Shown: positions 8,780 through 18,002 of the stretch, piece by piece
Layout of the letters: every line of letters starts with the position of its first letter
Numbering within the stretch: the first letter of the stretch is position 1
DNA from: Opitutaceae bacterium
GTDB lineage: Bacteria; Verrucomicrobiota; Verrucomicrobiia; Opitutales; Opitutaceae
DNA: 64,000 bases
Assembly: GCA_003151515.1 (NCBI GenBank)
Contig: PLXS01000037.1
Location: 1-64,000, forward strand
Reading direction: 5' to 3'
The notes under the pieces: model-generated
The model's database searches: none
Told to the model about the DNA's origin: nothing
The model's input: only the letters and a program-made list of their open reading frames with translations
Program-made: the position numbers and the translations under genes

Positions 8780-9421
8780 TCATCGGTGGCACCCGGAGCA
8801 GTCCTGGGTGGGTTTGATGTTCCAGTCCTGCGCGAACCTGAGGGCCGCCTCCCTCCCCCTGAGGGCCGCGATGGGCTGCGAGTCCAGGTTGAAGACGTCC
8901 TTCTTATCCCGCAGGCGCCATTCGGGCGCCCGGTGGCAATCGAGGCAGAAGCCCATGCTCATCGGCTGCATCTGAGTCACGACCTCCATCCTGTTCACCC
9001 TGCCGTGGCATTCGACGCACCCGACGCCCCGGTTCACATGGACCGCATGGTCAAAGTACACGAAGCTCGGCATCACGTTCACGCGGACCCATCGGATCGG
9101 CACTCCCGACTGGAAGCTCTCGCGCACCGTCGCCAGCGCCGGGCTGGAGTTGGTGATCTCGCTGTGGCAGTTCATGCACGTCTGCGCCGTCGGTAGCGCC
9201 GAGCCCGCAGTGTCGATCGTGTTGTGGCAGTACCGGCAATCGAGCCCGAGCTCGCCCACGTGCTTCGCATGGCTGTAGGGCACCGGCTGGATCGGCGCAT
9301 ATCCGACCCGGGTGTACTTGGGGGTCATGTAGTAGTTGACGCCCGCCGTGGCCACCCCCGCCAAGAGGCAAAGGTATACGATGACCTGGAAAGGCAGACT
9401 GTTGATAGCCCTTGGGAACAT
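8780..9421 (-). CDS. actA: ActA, pentaheme cytochrome c of alternative complex III
   Basis: A 213-residue protein starting with an N-terminal membrane helix ([21 protein letters not shown]) followed by five CxxCH motifs: CRYCH, CMNCH, CVECH, CLDCH, CSGCH. This matches ActA, the multiheme subunit that receives electrons from the ActB iron-sulfur chain and passes them to ActE. The motif [19 protein letters not shown] and the many distal histidines (FDHAVH) are typical. The protein ends immediately after the last heme motif (HR), slightly shorter than many ActA proteins. It is the first gene of the minus-strand cluster; the next gene downstream is the ActC-ActD fusion rather than actB. Confidence 0.88.
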   Translation of the reverse strand: MFPRAINSLPFQVIVYLCLLAGVATAGVNYYMTPKYTRVGYAPIQPVPYSHAKHVGELGLDCRYCHNTIDTAGSALPTAQTCMNCHSEITNSSPALATVRESFQSGVPIRWVRVNVMPSFVYFDHAVHVNRGVGCVECHGRVNRMEVVTQMQPMSMGFCLDCHRAPEWRLRDKKDVFNLDSQPIAALRGREAALRFAQDWNIKPTQDCSGCHR

Positions 9422-9864
9422 CCTGGCTATGCTCCGCGTGCCTAACCGGATCCGAGGCGGCGCGCGGTGGCGCGAACCTCTCGTCCGATCCGCGGGGCGG
9501 CGGCAAGGCCGCGGCCCTCATTGCCCGCCGCAAAGATCAAGCCCGCCCGTGCGGCCTTGGGCCCGTTTTGGCCCGCGGTGCCCATCCGCAATCCGCATAT
9601 TCCGGCAGCCCTCCCAGGCCAACCGCCCCAAGCTGCGGGCAGCGCCCCCGGGGCCGATCCCTCCCCGGTGGAGGGGATCCCCGTATGCTCCCCAACTCCC
9701 GTGCGCGCAGGGCGCGCGATCCGGTCGCAGATAGACATAGCGCCCAAAAGCCTCTGAAAACGCCATGCATAATGCACCACCAAAAAGCGCGCCGGGTGAC
9801 GGATTTCAGGACCTCGCGGCCATGAGCCTTCGGGGGTCGAATTCCCGATCAAACTTGGCCGGCG
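9422..9864. other. intergenic leader upstream of actA, with a hairpin
   Basis: No gene is supported in these 443 bases. They must hold the actA promoter (minus strand) and the end of the protease gene transcript. One structured element is visible: GCGGCGGCAA at 9497-9506 pairs with TTGCCCGCCGC at 9521-9531, with one bulged C, which would lie in the actA 5' leader. It has no T run on either strand. A TGCATAATGCA-like AT-rich spot near 9770-9785 could be part of a promoter, but I see no matching -35 element. Confidence 0.4.
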
Positions 9865-11124
9865 TCAGGCGGACGAAGGCCCGGCGTGGCCCCGGAGTGC
9901 GCGCTCGCGCTCGACCAGGGTCGGGTGGGAATAATAAACCATGCTGTAGAGGGGATGCGGCGTCAGATTGGAGAGATTCTCCCGCGACAGCTTGCGCAGC
10001 GCCACCATCATCGGATTGCTCGATCCCACGGCATTCCTTGCGAACGCATCGGCCTCATACTCGTTCCTTCGCGACAGCCAGTTCACCGCCGGCGTGAACC
10101 AGAACGTCACCAGGCCGCCCGTCAGGCCCACGAGGAGGAACGTCGGGGCCAGGCAGTGGGCCGGCAGGCCGAAGGCCTCGTTGAACGGCGCCGCCCTTGA
10201 CAGCCATGCGATGGCCGCGAACGCCGCAAACTGCAGGAGCGCCGTCAGCGCCAGCGATTTCGGGACATGCCCGCACTTGTGGTGACCGATCTCGTGCGCA
10301 AGCACCGCCTCGACCTCCTCCGGCGCAAGCTGGGCCATCAGCGTGTCGAACAGCACGACGTGGCGGAACCTTCCGAATCCCGTGAAGAACGCGTTTGAGT
10401 GGCCCGAGCGCTTGCTTCCGTCCATCACCTCGATCGTGCTCGCCGGAAAGCCGGTGCGGCCGGCGAGGGCAAGCAGCCGCGCCCTAAGGTCCCCGTCGGG
10501 CAGGGGCGAGAGCTTGTTGAACAGTGGCAGGACCAGGGTCGGGAACAGCACGATCATCACCAGGCGCACGCCGAACAGGAGCGCGAAGCCCCAGACCCAC
10601 CAGAGCGCCCCAGTCCGGTCCACCAGCACCAGCAGCGCCCACATGACCGGGAAGCCTATGGCAACGCCGAGAGCCAGGTACTTGGCCTGGTCGGCTACCC
10701 AGAGGCCGAGCGTGCTCTTGTTGAAGCCAAACCTCTCCTCCAGCCGGAACTGCGACCACCACTCGAGCGGCAGGCCGAGAAGCCCGAGCAGGGCCACCGT
10801 GGCGACAACGAAGAGCGCTCCGGTCCACGCCGCGCCCGGCGCAAGCCCGTTGAATGCGCGCCACAGCCGTGGGAGGGCGCCCCCGAAGAGCACGGCGAGC
10901 AGGACGGCGGCGCCGTACGCTGACTCGACGCAGCTAAGCCGCCCCTTCGCAAGGGTGTAGCTTACAGATCTCGCATAGGCTTGCGGGTCCATCAACCCCT
11001 GCAGCGCGGGCGGGCAATGGTCGGCGTTCCTCAGCGCCTGCCTCCGGTTTGCACCTTCCAGAAGCAGCTGCACCGCCAGCCGGAGGAGCACGAGCAGGGC
11101 CGCGCAAAGTCTGAACCCGTCCAT
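9865..11124 (-). CDS. M48 family Ste24/CAAX-prenyl-protease-like metalloprotease
   Basis: A 419-residue integral membrane zinc metalloprotease of the M48A (Ste24) type. It has the N-terminal membrane domain characteristic of the family (EWWSQFRLEERFGFNKST, then MWALLVLV and FALLFGVRLVMIVLFPT helices) followed by the catalytic domain. Zinc ligands are in HEIGH (H277, E278, H281), with the third ligand in RRNEYEADAFA; SGHSNAFFTGFG just before is the usual M48 substrate-groove segment. Bacterial members degrade misfolded membrane proteins; no prenyl substrate is implied. It stands alone on the minus strand, with the GlcG-like gene 54 bases upstream. Confidence 0.88.
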   Translation of the reverse strand: MDGFRLCAALLVLLRLAVQLLLEGANRRQALRNADHCPPALQGLMDPQAYARSVSYTLAKGRLSCVESAYGAAVLLAVLFGGALPRLWRAFNGLAPGAAWTGALFVVATVALLGLLGLPLEWWSQFRLEERFGFNKSTLGLWVADQAKYLALGVAIGFPVMWALLVLVDRTGALWWVWGFALLFGVRLVMIVLFPTLVLPLFNKLSPLPDGDLRARLLALAGRTGFPASTIEVMDGSKRSGHSNAFFTGFGRFRHVVLFDTLMAQLAPEEVEAVLAHEIGHHKCGHVPKSLALTALLQFAAFAAIAWLSRAAPFNEAFGLPAHCLAPTFLLVGLTGGLVTFWFTPAVNWLSRRNEYEADAFARNAVGSSNPMMVALRKLSRENLSNLTPHPLYSMVYYSHPTLVERERALRGHAGPSSA

Positions 11125-11178
11125 GGCCCTACTTCATGGGTGCCCTGGTCCGCGCCAACACTAAAGAGACGCCGGCCA

Positions 11179-11628
11179 TCAGCCGCGCGCGATGCCCAGG
11201 CCCACGGATTGCGCGGCTCGCTCGAGGATTTCAACATCCATTATCCCTCGAAATCCCGAGAAGGCCGCCGCAACCAGCCGGCCATCGGGCGTGAGAAGCG
11301 GGACCCCGCCCTGCCAGCCGATGAGGTCCGGCCGCTGGAGGCCGAACTTGCCCTCGTCCAGCTTGCCCGCGTAGACGAGCTCCTCGAACCTGCCGGTGTG
11401 GTAGCCGGTGCGCCAGACCTGCAGTGCCTTGCGTGTCGCGACCTGGAAGCACTTCTGGCCGAGCTCCTTGTCGGTTCCGAAAACGCGCCCGAGCACGGCT
11501 CCGTCGGGATCCATGACCAAGACGGCCGCGTTCCCGTGATGCCACTGAACGTCGAGCGGCTCCCTGACGTACGTCGGATAGAGGCCCTCCACGTGGGCTA
11601 TGAGGCGTTGTGCGTAGGATTCGGCCAT
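11179..11628 (-). CDS. GlcG/HbpS-like (DUF336) small protein
   Basis: A 149-residue soluble protein with features of the GlcG/HbpS/DUF336 family, a PAS-like alpha-beta sandwich: an N-terminal helix (YAQRLIAHVEGL), VLVMDPDGAVLGRVFGTD, a helix AFQVATRKA-like (KCFQVATRKALQVWRTGY), the loop WQGGVPLLTPDGRLVAAAFSG and a C-terminal helix. Family members bind heme or cobalamin or act as accessory proteins; no residue here settles the ligand. The start ATG at 11628 has no strong ribosome binding site but no alternative is better. Not clearly linked in function to its neighbours, a protease and an amylase. Confidence 0.6.
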   Translation of the reverse strand: MAESYAQRLIAHVEGLYPTYVREPLDVQWHHGNAAVLVMDPDGAVLGRVFGTDKELGQKCFQVATRKALQVWRTGYHTGRFEELVYAGKLDEGKFGLQRPDLIGWQGGVPLLTPDGRLVAAAFSGFRGIMDVEILERAAQSVGLGIARG

Positions 11629-11705
11629 TGTTGTCGCGCTTGGCCACAGCTAGCCCCGGCCCGGGGCCATGGGCAAGCCGAGACGCGCCGCCTTGTCCCC
11701 GCGCA

Positions 11706-13112
11706 CTACTTCGCCCCCGCTGTGCCTGCGCGCGGACTGAGAGCCCGACCGAAGATAAGCCACTCGTAGGCCCCGAGGCTCGCGGCCGGGAGGCCTTCCT
11801 TGCCGACGGCGCTGGGGCCGCGCTTGAGCAGGAGCGAAAACTTCGCCGCTTCCTCCAGCTGGACCGAAACCGCCTGGGGGCGATTTGAGAAGTTGACGAG
11901 CGTCACGACCTCCTCGCCCTCGGAGCGCCTGAGAAACGATACGACGTTCTCGGGCGCGGAGTTCTCGAGCCACACCATCGAGCCGCCGCACAGGGCGGGA
12001 TGCTTGTGGCGCAGGGCGATGAGCGCCGTGTAGGTCGCGCGGAACGAGTTGCGCTGCTTCGGCTGCCAGAGGATCGGCACCTTTTCAAAGAGGGCGGGGT
12101 CTCCGGACTCGGTCGAGTCGCCGACCTCCATCCCATTGTAGACCAGCGGAATGCCATCAAGCGTCATCATCATGGCGCTGGCGGCCAGGGCCCCGTTCCA
12201 CCCGAAGCGGCTGATCGCGCGGGCCTCGTCGTGGTTGTCCGAGCACCGCATGTGCAGGGAGCCGCGGGGAAAAGCCGCCCTCTCCTTCTGCTCCCAGGTG
12301 CGGCGCAGCTCACTAGCGGGCGCCCCCTCCATGAGGACCCTGTTCAGGGTGCTCATCATCGGCCAGGCATAGTCGGCGTCGAATGCCTTGCGCAGAAGCT
12401 CGGGATTGTCGCTCTCGGCGAGGAGGAAGAGCCCGGGCTGAAGCTGGTCGAGGTCCTGGCGCAGCTCCTCCCAGAAGTCGGTGGGCACCTCGGCCGCCAC
12501 GTCGCAGCGAAACCCGTCGACATGGAATTCGCGCACCCAGTATTCCATCATGGCGATCATGTATCGGCGCGTCTCGGGATTGGCGTAGTTGAGGCCGGCG
12601 ACGTCCGACCAGCCCGGGTGCGGAGAGATCACATGGCCGGCGCCGTCCTGCTTGTAGTAGCCCGGGTGCGACATCATCACGCTGTCCCATGCGGTGTGGT
12701 TCGCGACCATGTCGATGATGACCCTGATCCCCCTCGCGTGGGATCCGTCGATCAGCCGGTGCAGGTCGTCCTTGGTGCCATAGTCCGGGTTAACCGCGTA
12801 GTAGTCCCGCACCGCATACGGGCTGCCGATGCTTCCCTTGGACCTGAGGTGGCCGATGGGGTGGACCGGCATGAGCCAGAGCACGTCGATGCCGAGGGCC
12901 TTGAGCTCGTCAAGCCGCGCCGTGATGCTCGCAAAGTCCCCCTTCTGCGAAAACTGCCGGGGAAAGACCTCATAGATGACCGCGCTTCGGACCCAGGCGG
13001 GCGCCTCGCGCGCCGCAACGGCAGTCCAGTCGGTCGGGGTCGCGGCCCCCAGCGGGCAGGCGGCGAGCAACGCCAGCAGGAAGGGAATGGCGATCCGGTT
13101 TCGCGTGGTCAT
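11706..13112 (-). CDS. secreted GH13 alpha-amylase
   Basis: A 468-residue glycoside hydrolase family 13 enzyme for alpha-1,4-glucan hydrolysis outside the cytoplasm. The ATG at 13112 starts a signal peptide (RIAIPFLLALLAACPLGAA); upstream in-frame codons only add charged residues. All GH13 signature regions are present: VIIDMVANHT (region I, about 131-140), GFRCDVAAEV with nucleophile D204, LLAESDN with acid E233, and CSDNHDE with transition-state stabiliser D295. The C-terminal beta domain (about 395-468) ends in LGAYEWLIFGR. There is no attached starch-binding module. Substrate range (starch or maltooligosaccharide) is inferred from the family. Confidence 0.88.
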   Translation of the reverse strand: MTTRNRIAIPFLLALLAACPLGAATPTDWTAVAAREAPAWVRSAVIYEVFPRQFSQKGDFASITARLDELKALGIDVLWLMPVHPIGHLRSKGSIGSPYAVRDYYAVNPDYGTKDDLHRLIDGSHARGIRVIIDMVANHTAWDSVMMSHPGYYKQDGAGHVISPHPGWSDVAGLNYANPETRRYMIAMMEYWVREFHVDGFRCDVAAEVPTDFWEELRQDLDQLQPGLFLLAESDNPELLRKAFDADYAWPMMSTLNRVLMEGAPASELRRTWEQKERAAFPRGSLHMRCSDNHDEARAISRFGWNGALAASAMMMTLDGIPLVYNGMEVGDSTESGDPALFEKVPILWQPKQRNSFRATYTALIALRHKHPALCGGSMVWLENSAPENVVSFLRRSEGEEVVTLVNFSNRPQAVSVQLEEAAKFSLLLKRGPSAVGKEGLPAASLGAYEWLIFGRALSPRAGTAGAK

Positions 13113-13337
13113 GGTTTTCAAGTGTTCTTTCTGCCCCGGTCGGTTGCGGCGCTGCCGATGCGATCGGAGCGTCGGCTCTTGGAAGGGCAAAGTTGAACGC
13201 GGGCCACGAGTAATCAACCCCGCAGCCACCTTCGAAGGCCCCGAGAATTCCTAGACAGCGGACAGATTCCACCGCGCGTCACCTGGACCGCGGATGGGCT
13301 GAGCTGATTCCCAGCGGCCCACGACCTTCGACGCGGG

Positions 13338-13760
13338 CTACGGGACCGTCAGCTCAAGCGGGGCAAACCCGGGAGCCGTAACGGTGACCTTGTCGGACGC
13401 GGCCAGGTCCGGAATGGACCAGCTTTGGCCCGCCTCGATGACGTGCTCTGGAATGTCCCGCGTCTTGCGGTTTGCATGAGACGGAAGGCTTGTCAGCACC
13501 TGCGCCGTGACCTTGAGGGCGTCCTTTGACGTGTTCTGAAGCTTGAGCACGTACGGGCCGGCCTCGGCTCCCTCGACCTTCTCAAACGAGGAGGTGAGCG
13601 GAAGGGCTGGCGCCTTGTCGTCAAGGGACTGGAGCGGCACCTGGCCGGCTGCCCTGAGGGCGGGGCCATTTGAGAGCACAAGGCCCAGGACGCAGCCGAT
13701 GGCGATCGTGGCGGCCCTGAAGATGTATGAGCGGGTGGATGGGGACTTTGAGTTGGTCAT
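13338..13760 (-). CDS. small secreted hypothetical protein
   Basis: A 140-residue protein with an N-terminal export segment (YIFRAATIAIGCVLGLVLSNG) and a beta-rich remainder (PYVLKLQNTSKDALKVTAQVL, SWSIPDLAASDKVTVTAPGF) that looks like a single immunoglobulin-like or peptidase-domain-less beta sandwich. I do not recognise a family. It begins 225 bases upstream of the amylase on the same strand. It is likely a real gene because it has a plausible signal peptide and GC-rich codon use matching its neighbours. Confidence 0.55.
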   Translation of the reverse strand: MTNSKSPSTRSYIFRAATIAIGCVLGLVLSNGPALRAAGQVPLQSLDDKAPALPLTSSFEKVEGAEAGPYVLKLQNTSKDALKVTAQVLTSLPSHANRKTRDIPEHVIEAGQSWSIPDLAASDKVTVTAPGFAPLELTVP

Positions 13761-14308
13761 GGTTTCTGAGTGCGATTTCCTGTCGGCGGGACGCGCAGGC
13801 TTTCCGGGATTGCGTAGGGCCCAGAAAGTTCAGGCGTCTCGGTTTCGTGCAATTTTAGTAAGCCAGAAGGCCAGAGTGCGACCCTTAAGGCCGCGCCGCA
13901 ATGAGATCCTGCCGGCAAATCAAGTAGCGGTTTTGGGCGCCAGACGGGCCTCATCCCGGCGGCGTTGAAAGGCCTTATGAAAACCAAGATGCAGGATTGA
14001 TCCGCCGGCCTGATCCATTGCATCTTGATAGTGGGAAAAGACAACAGACCCTGAGATAACCGATCCAAGGACCCCATTCCCCAGAGGAAAGGCGCCGGTG
14101 TGAAGTTTAAACGCTATCATCATGTCCCTAGCGGCCATTTAGTTAGGGAATGGCTACAGGCCTTCGAGATTTTCTGCGGTCGACGGGTGCGCCTGCTTGA
14201 CCGAGCCAGTGACGACATCAGCTCAAGAAGGCTGCGCGGCCCCACAAGGCAATGCCGGCGCAGCGGTCGCGGCGCTCGTTCGCTGCCGTGTCCAGAGGCG
14301 CGGTTGCC
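13761..14308. other. intergenic region without a supported gene
   Basis: About 550 bases between divergent genes. The only open frames (for example a 72-codon frame on the minus strand) have no family resemblance and no ribosome binding site. The stretch contains a long inverted repeat listed separately and is AT-richer than its surroundings in the part from 14030 to 14150. Promoters for both flanking genes should lie here, but I cannot place them. Confidence 0.4.
13985..14027. repeat. 43-base interrupted inverted repeat
   Basis: CAAGATGCA at 13985-13993 pairs perfectly with TGCATCTTG at 14019-14027, and the stem continues with GGAT/ATCC after a two-base bulge, leaving a 15-base loop. There is no T run, so it is not a standard terminator. 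It could be a regulatory site, an RNA hairpin, or the palindromic unit of a REP-like repeat; I see no second copy in the window. Confidence 0.5.
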
Positions 14309-16099
14309 ATGAGCAATTGCGCGGGTGGGCCCCAGCGTTCAATCAGGCGTCTTGCGCGCCTTCGGCGAATGGCCTCGGCTTGCGCCGCCCTAGTGGCGCT
14401 TGTGTCCGGCGCGGCTGCGGCGGCCGACCCGCGCCCGCCATTGCACGTTTTCGTGCTCGCCCAGGACGGCTCGAGGCGGTCCTACGACGAAGCCGTCGCC
14501 GTTGCATGCATCCAGGGGGTGGTGAACAGGGATTCGCCCGACCTGTACGTCCTTTCGAAGGGCGACGAGCATCCGCGGTTCTGGCTCGATGTGCTCTCGA
14601 GTGGCGGCCGGTGGCTCCAGGGCAGGCCGCTTGAGCCTGTCGCTGATATCGACGCCCTGGTCAGACTTGCCGGCGCAAGGCTCAAGGGCGCGGTGATCTG
14701 GGACCCCCGGGTGCCCGCAACGCTCAACGTGGCCACGACGATCGCCGGCGTCGAGGACGCCGTCGTGCTCAGCCCCGAGCTTGCGGACGAGGAGCTCGGG
14801 GCATGGGGCCTTCGCGTGATCAGGGACTTGAGGGGCATGTTCACCGGCGCCGAGACGGGAAGCAGCAAGGACGACGTGTACCGCTGGGCCGTCCGCGAGT
14901 ACCTGGCCAAGGGGCGCTGCTCATCCCACAGGCTCTGCCTCTTCGAGGACTCATTCGGCACGCGCGAGCGGGGCAACATCCGCTATGCGGTCACGCGCGA
15001 CTGGGCGGTCTGCAACCGCTCGTTCGTGTTCGACCTTTCGCCGTGGGGAGACGAGGCGCCGGCGGACGACCCCGGGCAGAGGCCTGGCCTCGACCTGGAG
15101 ACCTACCGCGCCATCCTGGGGGCGACCGAAAGGAACGCCGCCGGCCGCCAGATGACCGAGCTCACCGGGTTCTTCTCCTTCAAGAAATACAGCAACGTGC
15201 CCGGCCACCGCAGCGCGCACGAGCCGGTCCCCACGGAATGGGAGACGGTCTGGGTCATCACCCCCTACAACTGCTACCAGAACACGGTCTCAAGCGACTG
15301 CTACAACCAGTCCCTGCACAGCCAGGCGCCGCGCGCGCCCCTGCGGCAGCACTGGGCCACGCGTTCGCCCGCGCTCGGGAGGAAGGCGTACCTGTGCATC
15401 CTGATGGCGGATTATGACTCCTCGACGCCCCTTTATGAATTCCTACCCAAGAACTTCCACAAGCCCGGGTGCGGCAGCCTGCCCCTGGCGTGGGGATTGA
15501 ACCCCAATCTGCTGGAGACCTATCCCGACCTGATCGCCTACTTCTACGCGATGGCGTCGCCGGAGGACACATTCACGTCGGACGCCAGCGCCGCAGGATA
15601 CTTTAACCCCAGCCGCGTGCCCCCGCGGAATATGCCGCTTCTCGTCGAGCACTGCAGACGCTTCTTCCGGGAGGCCGACATGGACATCGCGCCCATGGTG
15701 CTCGACTGGTGCCAGCCGACGCCGGCGGTCCTGGATGCCTTCGCCCGGTTTTCACCGGCCGGCTTCGGCACGATCATCTATGATTTTCACAGCGGGACCG
15801 GCCGGCCCGCGCGCACACAGGTCTGGAGGGGCATGCCGGTCACCGAGCTGATAAACGACGCGGGCGATGCCTTCTCGAGCGCGGAAAGGACGGCCGACGA
15901 GATGGCCGGCGCTATCAAGGGGCGTGGCGCCGGCGCGCCCGGCTCCTATTTCTTCCGGATCGTGTGGGCCAGCACCGGCGGCATCGAGGAAGCGGTCGGG
16001 CTCCTGCGCCGAAGGCTTCCGGCGCTGGACATCGAGGTCTTGGACCCCCACGCGTTCTTCGGTCTGCTCAAGGCTTCTCAGCCCCCCGGGCCGCCTTAG
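14309..16099 (+). CDS. secreted GxGYxYP domain protein
   Basis: A protein of about 596 residues with a basic N-region, a hydrophobic export segment (ASACAALVALVSGAAAAA) and then a long domain matching the GxGYxYP family (PF14323 type), seen in secreted proteins of Bacteroidetes and Verrucomicrobiota often near polysaccharide genes. Visible landmarks are LHVFVLAQDG, ACIQGVVNRDSPDLYVLSKG, LMADYDSSTPLYEFLP, SAAGYFNPSRVP (the degenerate motif giving the family name) and a C-terminal segment FFRIVWASTGGIEE. Function of the family is not established; a carbohydrate role is assumed from context. ATG 14309 is preferred; 14252 and 14369 are in frame. Its 3' end overlaps the convergent kinase gene by 32 bases. 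Confidence 0.65.
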   Translation: MSNCAGGPQRSIRRLARLRRMASACAALVALVSGAAAAADPRPPLHVFVLAQDGSRRSYDEAVAVACIQGVVNRDSPDLYVLSKGDEHPRFWLDVLSSGGRWLQGRPLEPVADIDALVRLAGARLKGAVIWDPRVPATLNVATTIAGVEDAVVLSPELADEELGAWGLRVIRDLRGMFTGAETGSSKDDVYRWAVREYLAKGRCSSHRLCLFEDSFGTRERGNIRYAVTRDWAVCNRSFVFDLSPWGDEAPADDPGQRPGLDLETYRAILGATERNAAGRQMTELTGFFSFKKYSNVPGHRSAHEPVPTEWETVWVITPYNCYQNTVSSDCYNQSLHSQAPRAPLRQHWATRSPALGRKAYLCILMADYDSSTPLYEFLPKNFHKPGCGSLPLAWGLNPNLLETYPDLIAYFYAMASPEDTFTSDASAAGYFNPSRVPPRNMPLLVEHCRRFFREADMDIAPMVLDWCQPTPAVLDAFARFSPAGFGTIIYDFHSGTGRPARTQVWRGMPVTELINDAGDAFSSAERTADEMAGAIKGRGAGAPGSYFFRIVWASTGGIEEAVGLLRRRLPALDIEVLDPHAFFGLLKASQPPGPP

Positions 16100-18002
16100 A
16101 GTCCGAGAGCACCTCGTGGACGCAGGCGCCAAGCGATTCCACGGTCAGCGGCTTCATGATGAGCTTCGCAATGCCAAGGCCCCGGACCTTCTCATCCGTG
16201 AGCATGGCCGTGAAGCCCGTGGTAAGGATAATCGGCAGATCGGGCCGTGCCGCGTGCAGTTCCTGCGCGAGCGCGGTGCCCGTCATGCCGGGCATCAGCT
16301 GATCCGTGACGACGAGATCGTATGCGGCCGGCCGCGCAGCGAAGGCCTCGAGGGCCGCGGAGGCGCTCGTATGGCATTCGACCACGTAGTCGAGCCGCTC
16401 CAGTACCTTCCTGCCGAGCAGGGCCAGGGCCTGCTCGTCGTCGACGTACAGGATGCGCTCTCCATTGCCCCTATGGGCCCGGACAGGGCCAGCCGCCTCA
16501 TCGTCCTCCTTTCCCATGTAGGCCGGGAAGTACAGCTCGAACGTCGCGCCGTGGCCGGGGGTGCTGTGGACGCGGATGTCGCCGTCGTGCGCCCGCATGA
16601 TTCCGTGCACGGTGGAGAGCCCGAGGCCCGTCCCCTCCCCCGCGCCCTTTGTCGTGAAGAAGGGCTCGAATATCCGCGGCAGGGTGGCCGCGTCTATCCC
16701 TTGTCCGGTGTCGGTCACCGTGAGCAGCGCATAGGAGCCCGGCCTCAGGGCCGGCCTGCTCGCCGCGAGCCCCTCGCCCACCCAAAGGTTGCTCAGGCGC
16801 ACCGACAGCCTGCCCGGGCGCTCCCTCATCGCGTGCACGGCATTCGTGCCGAGGTTCATCACCACCTGGTGGACCTGGGAAACGTCGGCCAGCACAGCCG
16901 GCGCGTCGGCCGCCATCACCACGTCGAACTCGATGGTCGCCGGCGTGGCGGCGCGAAGGAGCTTCAGGGCCTCCTCGATGACGGCCTTCAGCTTCACCCG
17001 CTGGCGCTTCGGCTCCTGGTGCCGGCCGAAGGCCAGGATCTGCCTCACCAGGTCGGCGGCGCGCTTGGCCCCGTCCAGGACGGCCTCCAGGTTCTCCGCG
17101 GACGGCGATCCCGGATCGCATGAGTACTTGGCAAGCTCCGTGTAGCACATGATCGACGTCAGTATGTTGTTGAAGTCGTGGGCGATCCCGCCGGCCATGG
17201 TGCCGATCGCCTCGAGCTTCTGGGCATGGCGGTACTGCTCCTCGAGGCTGCGGTACTCGGTAATGTCCTCGGCGGTGCCGACGACACGGCGCACGCGCCC
17301 CTGCGCGTCGTGGACCGCATAGGCGCGGTCGCGGACCCACCGGACCGTCCCGTCCGGCCTTCGGATCCTGTAGGTCTCGTCGTAGTCGCCGCGCTCCTGC
17401 TTCTGCGCCGCGGCCTGCAGGACGCGCTCGCGGTCCTCGGGGTGGATGGCCTCGGCCCACGAGCCCGGCTCATTGTACAGGCTCTCGCAGGTGCGCCCCC
17501 AGATCTTCTCGTAGCCCGGGCTGATGTAGATCACCTTCTTCCTGTCCGAGTCGATCATCCAGAAGACCTCTTGGATGCTTTCGACGACCTGCCTGAACTG
17601 CGCCTCGCTTTCCCGCAGCGCCTCCTCGGCGCGCTCCCGGTTGGTGATGTCTTCTCCTATGCTGGCCGTGCCGGTGATCTGCCCGGCCCCGTCGCGGAGC
17701 ATCGTGTTGTTCCAAGCGACCATCCGCAGGCCGCCCGTCTTCGTCTTTATCCGATTCCTATGGTGGCGCGGAATGTCGCCGGTTTCGATCGACCGAAAAA
17801 AGATATCCTTCACGTCCGCGGCCGATGTCGGCAGGAACCTGTCGAACCAGGAGTGACCGATCACCTCCTCGCGCCTCCAGCCCGCGAGGGACAGCAGGAA
17901 GTCGTTGCAGAAGGTGACCGTGCCGCTCCTGTCGAGCGTCATGGCTACCAACTCGACGTTCTCCAGTATCTCATGGAAGCGACGGTTGGACTCCTCGAGC
18001 AC
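16068..18002 (-). CDS. PAS-PAS hybrid histidine kinase with C-terminal receiver
   Basis: A 644-residue kinase: PAS domain about 8-125, second PAS/PAC about 130-255, HisKA with the phospho-acceptor in [13 protein letters not shown], HATPase with [10 protein letters not shown] (N box), DTGQGID (G1) and [10 protein letters not shown] (G2), then a receiver from about 505 with acidic pair VDDE, phospho-acceptor in VVTDQLMPG and Lys in IMKPLT. No transmembrane segment, so it is a cytosolic sensor with an unknown PAS ligand. The reading begins at a GTG (18002) inside the 3' end of the preceding receiver gene and 58 bases before that gene's stop; the two look like halves of one protein split by a frame change (see findings). 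Confidence 0.8.
   Translation of the reverse strand: MLEESNRRFHEILENVELVAMTLDRSGTVTFCNDFLLSLAGWRREEVIGHSWFDRFLPTSAADVKDIFFRSIETGDIPRHHRNRIKTKTGGLRMVAWNNTMLRDGAGQITGTASIGEDITNRERAEEALRESEAQFRQVVESIQEVFWMIDSDRKKVIYISPGYEKIWGRTCESLYNEPGSWAEAIHPEDRERVLQAAAQKQERGDYDETYRIRRPDGTVRWVRDRAYAVHDAQGRVRRVVGTAEDITEYRSLEEQYRHAQKLEAIGTMAGGIAHDFNNILTSIMCYTELAKYSCDPGSPSAENLEAVLDGAKRAADLVRQILAFGRHQEPKRQRVKLKAVIEEALKLLRAATPATIEFDVVMAADAPAVLADVSQVHQVVMNLGTNAVHAMRERPGRLSVRLSNLWVGEGLAASRPALRPGSYALLTVTDTGQGIDAATLPRIFEPFFTTKGAGEGTGLGLSTVHGIMRAHDGDIRVHSTPGHGATFELYFPAYMGKEDDEAAGPVRAHRGNGERILYVDDEQALALLGRKVLERLDYVVECHTSASAALEAFAARPAAYDLVVTDQLMPGMTGTALAQELHAARPDLPIILTTGFTAMLTDEKVRGLGIAKLIMKPLTVESLGACVHEVLSDSKAARGAEKP

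Noticed and set aside
13920..14138. 72-codon minus-strand frame
   Set aside because: No domain, no ribosome binding site, and it contains the long inverted repeat.
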